Positions 1-8,636 of a stretch of DNA of 64,000 nucleotides are shown here, piece after piece. The DNA is taken from assembly GCA_020851035.1 (NCBI GenBank), contig JADZDM010000023.1:223355-287354 (forward strand). Reading direction: 5' to 3'. This stretch comes from Gemmatimonadaceae bacterium (GTDB lineage Bacteria; Gemmatimonadota; Gemmatimonadetes; Gemmatimonadales; Gemmatimonadaceae). The translations under genes were made by a program, and so were the position numbers. The notes beneath the pieces are model-generated. The model was not told the origin of the DNA, did not search any database, and was given only the letters and a program-made list of their open reading frames with translations. Each line of letters starts with the position of its first letter. Within the stretch, counting starts at the first letter, position 1.

Positions 1-1829
<1,829 letters not shown>

Positions 1830-1848
1830 GGTGGGGCGCCTCCCCGGG

Positions 1849-1885
1849 TTGACCACGCGGTATGACTTGGTATGATTGGACCATG
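1849..1885 (+). promoter_or_regulatory. Promoter of the CopG antitoxin gene, probably leaderless
   Basis: TTGACC (1849-1854) and TATGAT (1871-1876) are close to sigma70 consensus with a 16-bp spacer. The predicted transcription start falls on the ATG at 1883. The -10 box is the second copy of a tandem 10-bp repeat, TATGAYTTGG, at 1861-1880. A ribbon-helix-helix protein could bind it for autoregulation. The ATG at 1862 would lie inside the promoter and is not used in this model. Confidence 0.5.
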
Positions 1886-2218
1886 CCTCGAAAGGAACCG
1901 TACGCCAAGATTGCGATCACCCTGCCTCAGGATGACCTCGCTGCCGCGAACCGTCTGGCCGCAACGCAGGACCGCTCGCGCAGCTGGATCATCGCCGAGG
2001 CGGTGCGGCAGTACGTCGCGCAGGCTGCGGCACCGGCCCTCGACCCGTCCCGCGCGGAACAGCTCCGCCGCGACCTCACGCTCACGCCCTTGCAGCGCGT
2101 CGCCGCGGGAGAGGAGGCGTTGCGCGTGATCCCGGACGGAGGCGCACAGGAGCCCAGGACGTTTCCGTCGTACGATGCATTTCAGGCGTGGCTGCGCACG
2201 CGTGACCGCGCGACATGA
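1883..2218 (+). CDS. CopG/ribbon-helix-helix family antitoxin-like regulator
   Basis: This is a protein of 111 residues. Its N-terminus, YAKIAITLPQDDLAAANRLA followed by SRSWIIAEAVRQYV, has the beta-strand plus two-helix pattern of ribbon-helix-helix DNA-binding proteins. The C-terminal half would hold the toxin-binding tail. The start at 1883 was chosen because the earlier in-frame ATG (1862) sits in the promoter. The stop overlaps the next start (ATGA at 2215), so it was translated together with a nucleotidyltransferase. That gene is now split by the 2307-6209 insert. The likely role is the antitoxin and autorepressor of a CopG/nucleotidyltransferase pair, inferred from gene order. Confidence 0.7.
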   Translation: MPRKEPYAKIAITLPQDDLAAANRLAATQDRSRSWIIAEAVRQYVAQAAAPALDPSRAEQLRRDLTLTPLQRVAAGEEALRVIPDGGAQEPRTFPSYDAFQAWLRTRDRAT

Positions 2219-2307
2219 CTCCCCTGCAGACCGGCGTCGCGCGTGTCTGTGACCTGCTCAACCGTGAGGGCGCACGCTACATCGTGGTGGGTGCGACGGC
2301 CATGCAG
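2215..2307 (+). pseudogene. 5' fragment of a nucleotidyltransferase (toxin-like) gene, interrupted
   Basis: The first 31 codons, ending in IVVGATAMQ, match the N-terminus of a small nucleotidyltransferase of the AbiEii/DUF6036-like type. Similarity stops at the end of the 23-bp repeat. The reading frame happens to stay open into the following gene, giving a chimeric open frame to 3147, but the downstream part has its own start at 2416. The rest of the nucleotidyltransferase (LWGTSRSTRDI onward) lies at 6181-6582. The two pieces joined would give about 154 residues. Confidence 0.7.
2284..2306 (+). repeat. Left direct repeat flanking the insert (att-like)
   Basis: This 23-bp sequence starts GTGGTGGGTGCGAC and ends GGCCATGCA. 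It recurs at 6187-6209 with 21 of 23 identical bases. It lies inside the codons for VVGATAMQ in both nucleotidyltransferase pieces, so it marks the insertion point. Confidence 0.6.
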
Positions 2308-2415
2308 CCGGTTCACGTCGGGCGCGCTGGCATCCCGGAACGGAATTCGGAGTTTCGGGTTGTGTTCGCCCGCATCCGCAAGCTACCTTTACACCAATCT
2401 TGCACTGGAGAAGCG

Positions 2416-3147
2416 GTGGAAAAAGAGCCTCGGAAGGCACCTCGATTCTCGATCACAAGGCTGGCGGAGTACATGACCGCGAGTGCTAGCCGTCGACGCG
2501 CCTTGATTCAAGAGCAGATCAACCCATCTACGTTCAAGGTCGTCACTTACGACGCTGCGCGCCGCGCAGTGGCTCGTGCAGTTCAGAATGGTGCTGCCTC
2601 TCCGGAAGAATTGCGCGCTGCGGCACTGACGCTTCGCGAGAAGTCTGCGGCAGTTTCGGACACGGAGCCGCACCAGGCTGAGTGCCTCAAGTACTCAGCC
2701 TTGGCGCTTGAGAGCTTCGCCACTCACGCTCACCTGCTTTGCGGGGACAAAGCAATCGCCGTAAGCACGGTCGGCAAACCAGCGTCAATTGCGCTTGGCG
2801 AGCTGCGTGTTTCAGTCGCACCCGACGTCACTTTTCTCGAAAGGGGAACCGAGCGACGCGTGGGTGGAATCCGGCTGAATGTTTCACGCAGTGCACTGCT
2901 ACGCGCGGACGGCCTTCAGTACGTCGCGACTGCCGTCGCACTGCTTCTTGAGTCCCAAGGCGAATCACCGGTGCGACGGCTGTGTCTGGCTGCGGATATG
3001 TTTGATGGCACGGTCGTTGACGCACCACGAGCAATGAAGACTCGCAAGAAGGATTTGTCTGACGCCGCCGCGGAAATCGTTTCGCGTTGGCCGGATTTGT
3101 ACAACGAAGCACATGCACGGTGGCTCCTAAGAGGCTCAAGGAAGTAA
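2416..3147 (+). CDS. Hypothetical protein, first gene of the inserted cassette
   Basis: This is a protein of 243 residues with no function I can name. A GTG start at 2416 has a good ribosome site (GGAG at 2407-2410, 5 nt away). The in-frame ATG at 2215 belongs to the split nucleotidyltransferase and is rejected. The N-terminal third (FSITRLAEYMTASASRRR, then INPSTFKVVTYDAARRAV) looks helical and basic. The C-terminal part has conserved-looking blocks around LCLAADMFDGTVVDAPRAM and a run ending in ..EIVSRWPDLY. There are no membrane segments. A weak promoter (TTGTGT, 18 bp, TACCTT at 2360-2389) is possible. Its position upstream of a nuclease gene suggests a partner or sensor in the same system. 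That is inference from context only. Confidence 0.75.
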   Translation: MEKEPRKAPRFSITRLAEYMTASASRRRALIQEQINPSTFKVVTYDAARRAVARAVQNGAASPEELRAAALTLREKSAAVSDTEPHQAECLKYSALALESFATHAHLLCGDKAIAVSTVGKPASIALGELRVSVAPDVTFLERGTERRVGGIRLNVSRSALLRADGLQYVATAVALLLESQGESPVRRLCLAADMFDGTVVDAPRAMKTRKKDLSDAAAEIVSRWPDLYNEAHARWLLRGSRK

Positions 3148-3210
3148 GGGTAGCTGCGCGTAGTGAGACGTCTCTGGCTGATCTAGGTACGTGTTCCCAA
3201 TAGTCGCTGA

Positions 3211-4119
3211 ATGGCAGAGACGCTTCCTACTCACTTTCTCGATCTTGTCGCCAACGCGCTTCTTCATTCATTTTGGCGAAAGGCAGCGCTTCGCGCGTTC
3301 TTAAGGCGGATGAACTTGAAGGACGCGTTTTTGTCCACTTGGCATGAAAGTGAGACAAAGCGTGATTTCATCTATCGGATGTTCCCGTTCCTAGAGCGGT
3401 CGGAGGCAGGCCGCCGAGCCTTGCAGCGCATTGCAAACGAGCTTGCGGCACAAACTTCCTTCCCCGACCTGGAGGGATGGGAAGATTCTGCAGAGAAGAA
3501 GAAACGAGGAGTCGAGGCTGTGAGGGCTCTTAAGTCGTACTTGTCTCTGCAGCGCGAGAACACCCTCAACGAAAAGGAACAAGCTGCCGCGCGTCAACGC
3601 GCGCAGCAGATGCGCGACGAGCGAATTCGGCGGACATCCAACCTAGACGCTCTACGCGCGCGACTCGATGCGCTTGCCTCACGAGTTGGCACATCAGAGG
3701 CCGGCTACGAGTTTCAAGATTGGTTCTACGATTTGGTCGACCATTTCGAGGTCATTTGTCGTCGGCCGTACAGCACTGCCGGCCGTCAGATCGATGGCTC
3801 GGTGACAGTCGAGGGTACCACCTACCTCGTGGAGCTCAAGTTTACATCGGCTCAAGCAGGAGCTCCGGATGTAGACATATTCTACAAGAAGGTTTCGGAC
3901 AAAGCCGACAACACGATGGGCCTCATGGTATCGCTGTCTGGCTATTCCTCGGTTGCAATCGACGGTGCTTCCGTAGCAAGATCACCGCTGCTCCTTCTCG
4001 ACTTTTCCCATCTCTATTTGCTTCTTTCCGGAACTACAACATTGAGTGAGCTGATTGCTCGCGTGCGGCGCCATTCTTCCCAGACCAGCAGAGCATTTCT
4101 TCCCGTCGTTGAGATGTAA
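3211..4119 (+). CDS. Mrr-like restriction endonuclease with N-terminal helical domain
   Basis: This is a protein of 302 residues. Residues ~1-90 form a helical domain beginning LPTHFLDLVANALL, which resembles small effector-associated adaptor domains. Residues ~110-150 are a charged coiled-coil-like stretch (QRAQQMRDERIRR). The C-terminal half is a PD-(D/E)XK nuclease core. GYEFQDWFYDLV gives the leading helix, GRQIDGSV the acidic metal ligand, and YLVELKFT the E-x-K motif. These are the features of Mrr-type enzymes that cut modified or foreign DNA. It probably supplies the killing or restriction activity of the cassette. There is no methylase alongside, which argues against a classical type II system. 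A 10-bp palindrome (GAGACGTCTC, 3165-3174) lies just upstream. Confidence 0.75.
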   Translation: MAETLPTHFLDLVANALLHSFWRKAALRAFLRRMNLKDAFLSTWHESETKRDFIYRMFPFLERSEAGRRALQRIANELAAQTSFPDLEGWEDSAEKKKRGVEAVRALKSYLSLQRENTLNEKEQAAARQRAQQMRDERIRRTSNLDALRARLDALASRVGTSEAGYEFQDWFYDLVDHFEVICRRPYSTAGRQIDGSVTVEGTTYLVELKFTSAQAGAPDVDIFYKKVSDKADNTMGLMVSLSGYSSVAIDGASVARSPLLLLDFSHLYLLLSGTTTLSELIARVRRHSSQTSRAFLPVVEM

Positions 4120-4197
4120 CACGCGTGATGTGACCGAAACTGGAGATTGCAGCGCAGAACAGCCCCATTCGGTTGAGAAAGAGATTTTACTTCGCGG

Positions 4198-4209
4198 TAC
4201 TGCGCAGTA
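4198..4209. promoter_or_regulatory. 12-bp perfect palindrome upstream of the dual-OB gene
   Basis: TACTGCGCAGTA is a perfect palindrome centred about 60 bp before the start at 4263, in the 143-bp gap that separates the nuclease gene from the last three genes. It could be an operator for an internal promoter. No matching regulator is encoded in the cassette. Confidence 0.3.
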
Positions 4210-4262
4210 AATTCTAGCGGACGGCGACTAGCAGTTGTTCGCTCACTTAGCAAGCAGAGTTC

Positions 4263-4928
4263 ATGGCATACACAAAGAGCTTCGTCTGTTTGGCAAACTC
4301 GCGAAAGTATTCGGGCCGATGCATCGCTGGTATTGAGATGACCGGGAACGCCTTCGGCAAATGGGTGCGCCCCGTAAGCTCGCGTGGTACTGAGGAGCTA
4401 TCAATCGACGAGCGACGCTACGAAGACGGCCAGGACGTGAAGTTGCTTGACCTCGTGGAGGTTGCGTTCAAGGAGCCCCGACCGCACGCATGTCAAGTTG
4501 AGAATCATCTGATTGATGACGAGCATTCGTGGATTCGTCGCGGCACAATTGCCGCCTCTACGCTATTGCCCGCCGCCATCGCGAGCGGACCGCTCTGGGT
4601 GGATGGGTTCAGCAGTTACGGCGGGGAGAACGACCGCATTCCGCAAGCCGATGCCGATCAGCTACCTTCCTCGTTGATTCTTGTCGTCACGGAGGCAGCA
4701 ACATTCGAGGTCGGTTCAGGGTTCAAGAAGCGTCAGGTTCGAATCCGCTTCCGGCTGGGAAACCGGCGGTACTTGCTGTCAGTTACGGACCCCAAGGTTG
4801 AGACTGACTATCTCGGCAAGCCGGACGGCGAATATTCTTTCGAGACACGCGCCCTCGTCTGCGTGTCTCTCGGCGAACCTTTCGATGGCTATCGGTATAA
4901 GCTTGTCGCAGGATTCGTTCCGATTTGA
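4263..4928 (+). CDS. Probable dual OB-domain protein
   Basis: This is a protein of 221 residues. The opening KSFVCLANSRKYSGRCIAG, followed by ..GKWVRPVSSR and an acidic loop ending DLVEVAF, is the pattern I associate with the dual OB-containing (duOB) domain. This is a beta-rich nucleic-acid-binding module found in conflict systems. The second half (RIRFRLGNRRYLLSVTDPKV) repeats a beta-barrel-like pattern and ends in a strand (YKLVAGFVPI). There is no catalytic motif. It sits 57 bp before two DUF488 genes and after the Mrr-like nuclease. A role in binding the target nucleic acid or nucleotide is inferred. The family call rests on pattern memory and needs a profile search. Confidence 0.6.
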   Translation: MAYTKSFVCLANSRKYSGRCIAGIEMTGNAFGKWVRPVSSRGTEELSIDERRYEDGQDVKLLDLVEVAFKEPRPHACQVENHLIDDEHSWIRRGTIAASTLLPAAIASGPLWVDGFSSYGGENDRIPQADADQLPSSLILVVTEAATFEVGSGFKKRQVRIRFRLGNRRYLLSVTDPKVETDYLGKPDGEYSFETRALVCVSLGEPFDGYRYKLVAGFVPI

Positions 4929-4985
4929 CGAGCACTCTCAGTTTCGATTCACCGTGGTTCCATGTCGCCGAAACAGGGAGGACGC

Positions 4986-5612
4986 GTGAAGCATACGCGA
5001 GGCAAGTGCATCTACAGCATCGGGCATTCTCTACATCGGATTGAGCACTTCACTGCTCTGCTGCACCGACACAGCGTGGACGTCGTCTTGGATGTCAGGT
5101 CGTCACCATACAGCCGGAGAGCACCGCAATTCAATCGCCAGTCGCTGCAACAGTCGCTAGCCGCAGCAGGCATCAAATACTCTTTCGGCGGGCTATCACT
5201 CGGGGGGCGACCGAGCGACCGAGCTGTTTATGTCGGAAATCAGGTGGACTACGAGCTAGTAGCGCAGACAGTATCGTTCATCAACGGCGTTCGGAGAGTC
5301 GGACGCGCGGCGCGTCACGCGTCAATAGCTTTGCTCTGCGCTGAATCGGACCCCCTTGAGTGCCATCGCTTTCTTCTTATCGGCCGTGCCCTCCACGTCA
5401 TGGGGTTTGACGTTCAGCACATTCTTGCAAACGGAAATCTGGAATCTCACTCTGCGGGCGAGCAGCGCTTACTCGCTGCTGCGGGACTCGAGCAGATCGA
5501 TGTTTTCAGTTCGGTCGACGACTCGTTCAAGCTCGCGTACAAAAGGCAAGCTCAGCGTTTTGCCTTCGCCGGACCAATGCCAGAACTCAGCGGAGACCGA
5601 GAGTTTGCATGA
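4986..5612 (+). CDS. DUF488 family protein (first copy)
   Basis: This is a protein of 208 residues from a GTG start with a strong ribosome site (AGGGAGG at 4975-4981). DUF488 hallmarks are YSIGHS near the N-terminus, VVLDVRSSPYSRR, a glycine-rich GGLSLGG segment, and the Cys/His motif LLCAESDPLECHR. That last motif carries the likely functional residues of the family. The biochemical activity of DUF488 is not established. The C-terminal ~40 residues are extra relative to the second copy. Its stop overlaps the next start by 4 bp (ATGA), so the two DUF488 proteins are translationally coupled and probably act together. Confidence 0.85.
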   Translation: MKHTRGKCIYSIGHSLHRIEHFTALLHRHSVDVVLDVRSSPYSRRAPQFNRQSLQQSLAAAGIKYSFGGLSLGGRPSDRAVYVGNQVDYELVAQTVSFINGVRRVGRAARHASIALLCAESDPLECHRFLLIGRALHVMGFDVQHILANGNLESHSAGEQRLLAAAGLEQIDVFSSVDDSFKLAYKRQAQRFAFAGPMPELSGDREFA

Positions 5613-6049
5613 GCATTCTATTCACTGTTGGCTTTACTCAGAAAAGTGCTGAACGCTTCTTCGATCTGCTCACAGTAGCTGGCGTGCGAAAAGTCATCGA
5701 TACTCGGCTCAACAATCGATCACAGCTCGCCGGGTTCACAAAAGCGGACGATCTTCCCTTCTTTCTTCGAAAGATCGGAGGAATCGACTATCGTCATGCG
5801 CCCGAGATGGCCCCGACCCAGGAGATGCTTGATCGTTACAAGAAGCTGAAAGGTTCGTGGGCCGAATATGAGATCGAATTCAATCAATTGCTTACGTTGC
5901 GTAAACTAGAAAAGTTGCTATCGCTTTCGGAGCTCGAGCACGCATGCCTACTTTGTAGTGAACATGAGCCGGATAAATGCCATCGACGGCTTGTGGCTGA
6001 GTATATCCAAGCGCGTCACTCGAATTTTGAACTCGTACACCTCGTGTAA
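5609..6049 (+). CDS. DUF488 family protein (second copy)
   Basis: This is a compact DUF488 protein of 146 residues. It opens LFTVGFTQKSAERFFDLL, has KVIDTRLNN in place of the usual DVR segment, and keeps the motif LLCSEHEPDKCHRR. It differs strongly from the preceding copy, so this is not a recent duplication. The pair more likely forms a heterodimer or has divided roles. The overlap with the upstream gene and the same low-GC composition place it in the same operon. It is the last gene before the right end of the insert. Confidence 0.85.
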   Translation: MSILFTVGFTQKSAERFFDLLTVAGVRKVIDTRLNNRSQLAGFTKADDLPFFLRKIGGIDYRHAPEMAPTQEMLDRYKKLKGSWAEYEIEFNQLLTLRKLEKLLSLSELEHACLLCSEHEPDKCHRRLVAEYIQARHSNFELVHLV

Positions 6050-6146
6050 AATGAGCGCGCTGGTGGCGCCGACCATGGTCCGCGTGGGACTTGAATCATT
6101 GCCGAGAGTCTGCATGTGCGAGTCTGAGCGCCTCCAACTTCTGTGA

Positions 6147-6178
6147 TCAGGAGCGGTTGCACGCGGGTACGCTCCTGA
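6147..6178. repeat. Inverted repeat at the right end of the cassette
   Basis: TCAGGAGCG (6147-6155) and CGCTCCTGA (6170-6178) form a perfect 9-bp stem with a 14-nt loop, just inside the right direct repeat. There is no T-tract, so a terminator is possible but weak. A recombination or end site of the element is the alternative. Confidence 0.4.
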
Positions 6179-6180
6179 CG

Positions 6181-6582
6181 ATGCTGGTGGTCGGTGCGAC
6201 TGCCATGCAACTATGGGGCACGTCTCGCTCGACGCGCGATATCCACATCCTGATCGAGCCAACACCCGACAATGCCGAACGCGTGCTGCGGGCACTCGCG
6301 GCGCTGCCATTCGGCGTCGCGGCGGAGTTGCTGCCGGCCGACCTGCTGGCGCGCCACGTCACGATGATCGGCGACATGCCGAACGTCGATGTGCTGACAA
6401 GCGCGTGGAACCTCCAATGGGAGGATGCAGCGCAGGGATTCGCAGTCTTCGAGCTCGAAGGTGTGTCAGTTCCGACGGTGTCGTTGGCGAACCTCATCGC
6501 ATCGAAGCAGACCGGACGGCCGCAGGATGTCGCGGACATTCAGGTGCTCACTGCGCTGCAGCGCTTGCGAGAGACGCAGTAG
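6181..6582 (+). pseudogene. 3' part of the split nucleotidyltransferase, with degenerate DxD motif
   Basis: The frame from ATG 6181 gives 133 residues starting LVVGATAMQLWGTSRSTRD. It continues through PNVDVLTSAW and IASKQTGRPQDVADI, typical of AbiEii/DUF6036-like nucleotidyltransferases. The metal-binding motif expected as DID reads DIH (D20-I21-H22), so the active site looks lost or altered. The normal N-terminus is at 2215-2307, and 6050-6180 provides no recognisable replacement. This remnant may still be translated but is probably inactive. Confidence 0.7.
6187..6209 (+). repeat. Right direct repeat flanking the insert (att-like)
   Basis: This partner of 2284-2306 differs at two of 23 positions (the sixth and fifteenth). 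It encodes the second VVGATAMQ. Confidence 0.6.
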
Positions 6583-6663
6583 ATCGCAGTGATGTCGGAT
6601 CGCAGGCGGGCACCAGCCCAACGCCACCGGGTACACTTCGGCAACGCCTATCCCAGCGAGACC

Positions 6664-7137
6664 ATGCGCCGCACCCTGCTGATCGCCGCCATTTCCCTCG
6701 CCGCCTGCCGCCCCCCCGTCGCCCTGCCGACGCCCACACCGGGCAACGACACCACCCTCCAGGACGAGCTCTTCGCCACTGACCGCGCCTACGCCCGCGC
6801 CGTCGCCGACAGCGGCCACGCCGCCTGGGTCGCCCGCTTCGCCCCCGACATCGCCAAGCCGGGCAACGGCGGCCTGCTGCTCCTGCGCGGCATCGACCCG
6901 GTGGCCGGCAACGACAAGGGGATGTTCGCCGACGCCAGCAAGCTGCTCACCTGGGAGCCCACTGACGCCGTCGCCTACGCCGACCGCCGCACCGGCGTCA
7001 CCGTCGGACGCAGCGCCTGGGTGCGACGGACCGCACGCACCGACACCCTCTCCCGCGGTCGCTACCTGACGCTCTGGCGCCGCCAGGCCGACGGCACCTG
7101 GAAGATCCTGCTCGACACCGGCTGGTCGGAGCCCTGA
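6664..7137 (+). CDS. DUF4440/SnoaL-like lipoprotein
   Basis: This is a protein of 157 residues. The start at 6664 gives a lipoprotein signal (RRTLLIAAISLAAC), whereas a longer upstream frame lacks one. After a Pro/Thr-rich linker, the body begins TLQDELFATDRAYARAVADSG. It ends RYLTLWRRQADGTWKILLDT, the pattern of NTF2-fold DUF4440 proteins, which often bind small ligands. A periplasm-facing lipoprotein is expected. No partner is evident. The next gene starts 20 bp downstream. Confidence 0.75.
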   Translation: MRRTLLIAAISLAACRPPVALPTPTPGNDTTLQDELFATDRAYARAVADSGHAAWVARFAPDIAKPGNGGLLLLRGIDPVAGNDKGMFADASKLLTWEPTDAVAYADRRTGVTVGRSAWVRRTARTDTLSRGRYLTLWRRQADGTWKILLDTGWSEP

Positions 7138-7156
7138 CACCCGCCAGATTACCGGG

Positions 7157-7735
7157 ATGCTGCGCGACCTCCTGCCCCCGGCCCTCCGCGACCGCTACGA
7201 CGCGAACCGCTCCACGAAGCACCTCATCGATGGCGTGCCGGCCTGGTTCCTCAACGAGCGACCCGACATCGACGACGCCCACCTCGTCAGCCGGTTCACC
7301 GAGGCCCTCGCGCTGATCGGCACCCACATGCCGCACAACCTGCGGCGCCTGCGCACCGACGTGAGCTGCATCTGGGTCAAGCGCTGGCCCAACCGCGGCA
7401 TCTTCTTCCACGACACCCGCATCATGGTGATCGACACCACCTTCGTCGTGAACCCCACCTTCACCCTGGCCCAGGTCGCCGCCACCATCCTGCACGAGGG
7501 CGTGCACGCGCGGGTCACCGCCATGCGCGTGGACCGGCGCCACACCAACATCGCCGACGAGGAGCGCATGTGCCGCCGGGCCGAGATCACGTTCGGCCGC
7601 CTCGCCCCCGGCGGCGCCCCGGTCGTCGCACGGGCGATGGAGATCCTCGGCCTCAGCGACGCCGAGGTGGCACCGGGCATCGACCTCGGCGTCGCCGAGA
7701 CGAAGCTGCGTGAACTCCGGCGCACCGAGGGATGA
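7157..7735 (+). CDS. Putative zincin-like protein with HExxH motif
   Basis: This is a protein of 192 residues of no named family known to me. Residues 113-117 read HEGVH in the helical context ATILHEGVHARVTAM, a plausible zinc-metallopeptidase motif. ADEERMCRRAEI about 20 residues later could supply a third ligand. There is no signal peptide, so it is cytoplasmic. It is closely followed by the ATP-grasp gene. The motif could be fortuitous, and the enzyme activity is inference. Confidence 0.6.
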   Translation: MLRDLLPPALRDRYDANRSTKHLIDGVPAWFLNERPDIDDAHLVSRFTEALALIGTHMPHNLRRLRTDVSCIWVKRWPNRGIFFHDTRIMVIDTTFVVNPTFTLAQVAATILHEGVHARVTAMRVDRRHTNIADEERMCRRAEITFGRLAPGGAPVVARAMEILGLSDAEVAPGIDLGVAETKLRELRRTEG

Positions 7736-7763
7736 CGGGTCCCTGCCGCACGGTGCAGCGCTG

Positions 7764-8636
7764 ATGCCCAGCGTCGCCTTCCTCACGCTCGAGCAGGTCG
7801 GGGACTTCGTCATCGACGACGCCCTCGCGATCGCCGAACTGCGCGCCCGCGGCTGGCATGCCGAGGAGGTGCCCTGGTCGGTCCCCACCGACTGGGCACG
7901 CTATGACCTGGTCGTGATCCGTACCACCTGGGACTACCACGACCGCCCCGCCGAGTTCATGGCCGTGCTGGAGACCATCGAGGCCAGCGGCGCGACACTG
8001 CTCAACCCACGCAGCGTGGTGGCGTGGAACATCGACAAGCAGTACATGCGCATGCTCGAGGAGCGCGGCGTGCCGGTGGTGCCGTCGGTGTGGGGCCACG
8101 GCGGGTCGGCGGCGGCGTTCGCGGGGCTGTTCACGGCGCTCCAGGACACCGAGATCGTGATCAAGCCGACCATCAGCGGCGGCGCGCGTGACACCTTCCG
8201 CCTGCATGCCCCGTTGGTTGACACGATGCTGCAACGCCTGGTGGACACCTTCCGGGATCGCGACTGGTTCGCGCAGCCGTTCCTGCGCAGCGTCGTCACC
8301 GAGGGCGAGTACTCGCTCTTCTACTTCGACGGGGTCCTCAGCCACGCCATCCAGAAGGTGCCGAAGCGCGGCGACTTCCGGGTGCAGGAGGAGCATGGCG
8401 GCGAGATCATCGCGATCCCCGTCACCGCCGAGCTGCGGCGCGCGGCCGAGCCGGTGCTGGCCGCCATTGCGCCGGTGCCGCTGCAGGTGCGCATCGACCT
8501 CATTCGCATGGACAACGGGTCGCTCGCGCTGATGGAGGTGGAGCTGATCGAGCCGTCGCTCTACCTCCGCATGCATCCAGGCGCACCGGCGGCGTTCGCC
8601 AACGCGCTCGACGCAGCACTCGCGCGCCGGGGATGA
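7764..8636 (+). CDS. ATP-grasp family ligase-like protein
   Basis: This is a protein of 290 residues. The N-terminal preATP-grasp region (VAFLTLEQVGDFVIDD..) is followed by YDLVVIRTTWDYHDRP and NPRSVVAWNIDKQYM. EIVIKPTISGGARDT supplies the ATP-binding lysine. The C-terminal VRIDLIRMDNG..LMEVELIEPSLYL carries the Mg-binding Asp/Glu residues. This is the layout of RimK/glutathione-synthetase-like enzymes that join a carboxylate to an amine. The substrate is unknown. The ATG at 7764 was preferred over an in-frame upstream start inside the preceding gene. Its stop overlaps the bciA-like start (ATGA). Confidence 0.85.
   Translation: MPSVAFLTLEQVGDFVIDDALAIAELRARGWHAEEVPWSVPTDWARYDLVVIRTTWDYHDRPAEFMAVLETIEASGATLLNPRSVVAWNIDKQYMRMLEERGVPVVPSVWGHGGSAAAFAGLFTALQDTEIVIKPTISGGARDTFRLHAPLVDTMLQRLVDTFRDRDWFAQPFLRSVVTEGEYSLFYFDGVLSHAIQKVPKRGDFRVQEEHGGEIIAIPVTAELRRAAEPVLAAIAPVPLQVRIDLIRMDNGSLALMEVELIEPSLYLRMHPGAPAAFANALDAALARRG

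Larger units (their letters stand above)
2307..6209 (+). mobile_element. Lower-GC inserted cassette carrying a putative defence module
   Basis: About 3.9 kb of visibly AT-richer DNA separates two parts of a nucleotidyltransferase gene and is bounded by the imperfect 23-bp direct repeats. It encodes, all on one strand, an unknown protein, an Mrr-like nuclease, a probable dual-OB protein and two DUF488 proteins. No integrase or transposase gene is present. It could have been mobilised in trans, or assembled by recombination between two related nucleotidyltransferase genes. The exact ends are inferred from the repeats. Confidence 0.6.

Noticed and set aside
2215..3147. A single 310-residue protein starting at 2215
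   Set aside because: The first 31 codons belong to a nucleotidyltransferase and the next ~36 are junction sequence. The GTG at 2416 has its own ribosome site.
6070..6100. A T-loop-like stretch suggesting a tRNA remnant at the cassette's right end
   Set aside because: No acceptor stem, anticodon arm or CCA end could be matched to it.
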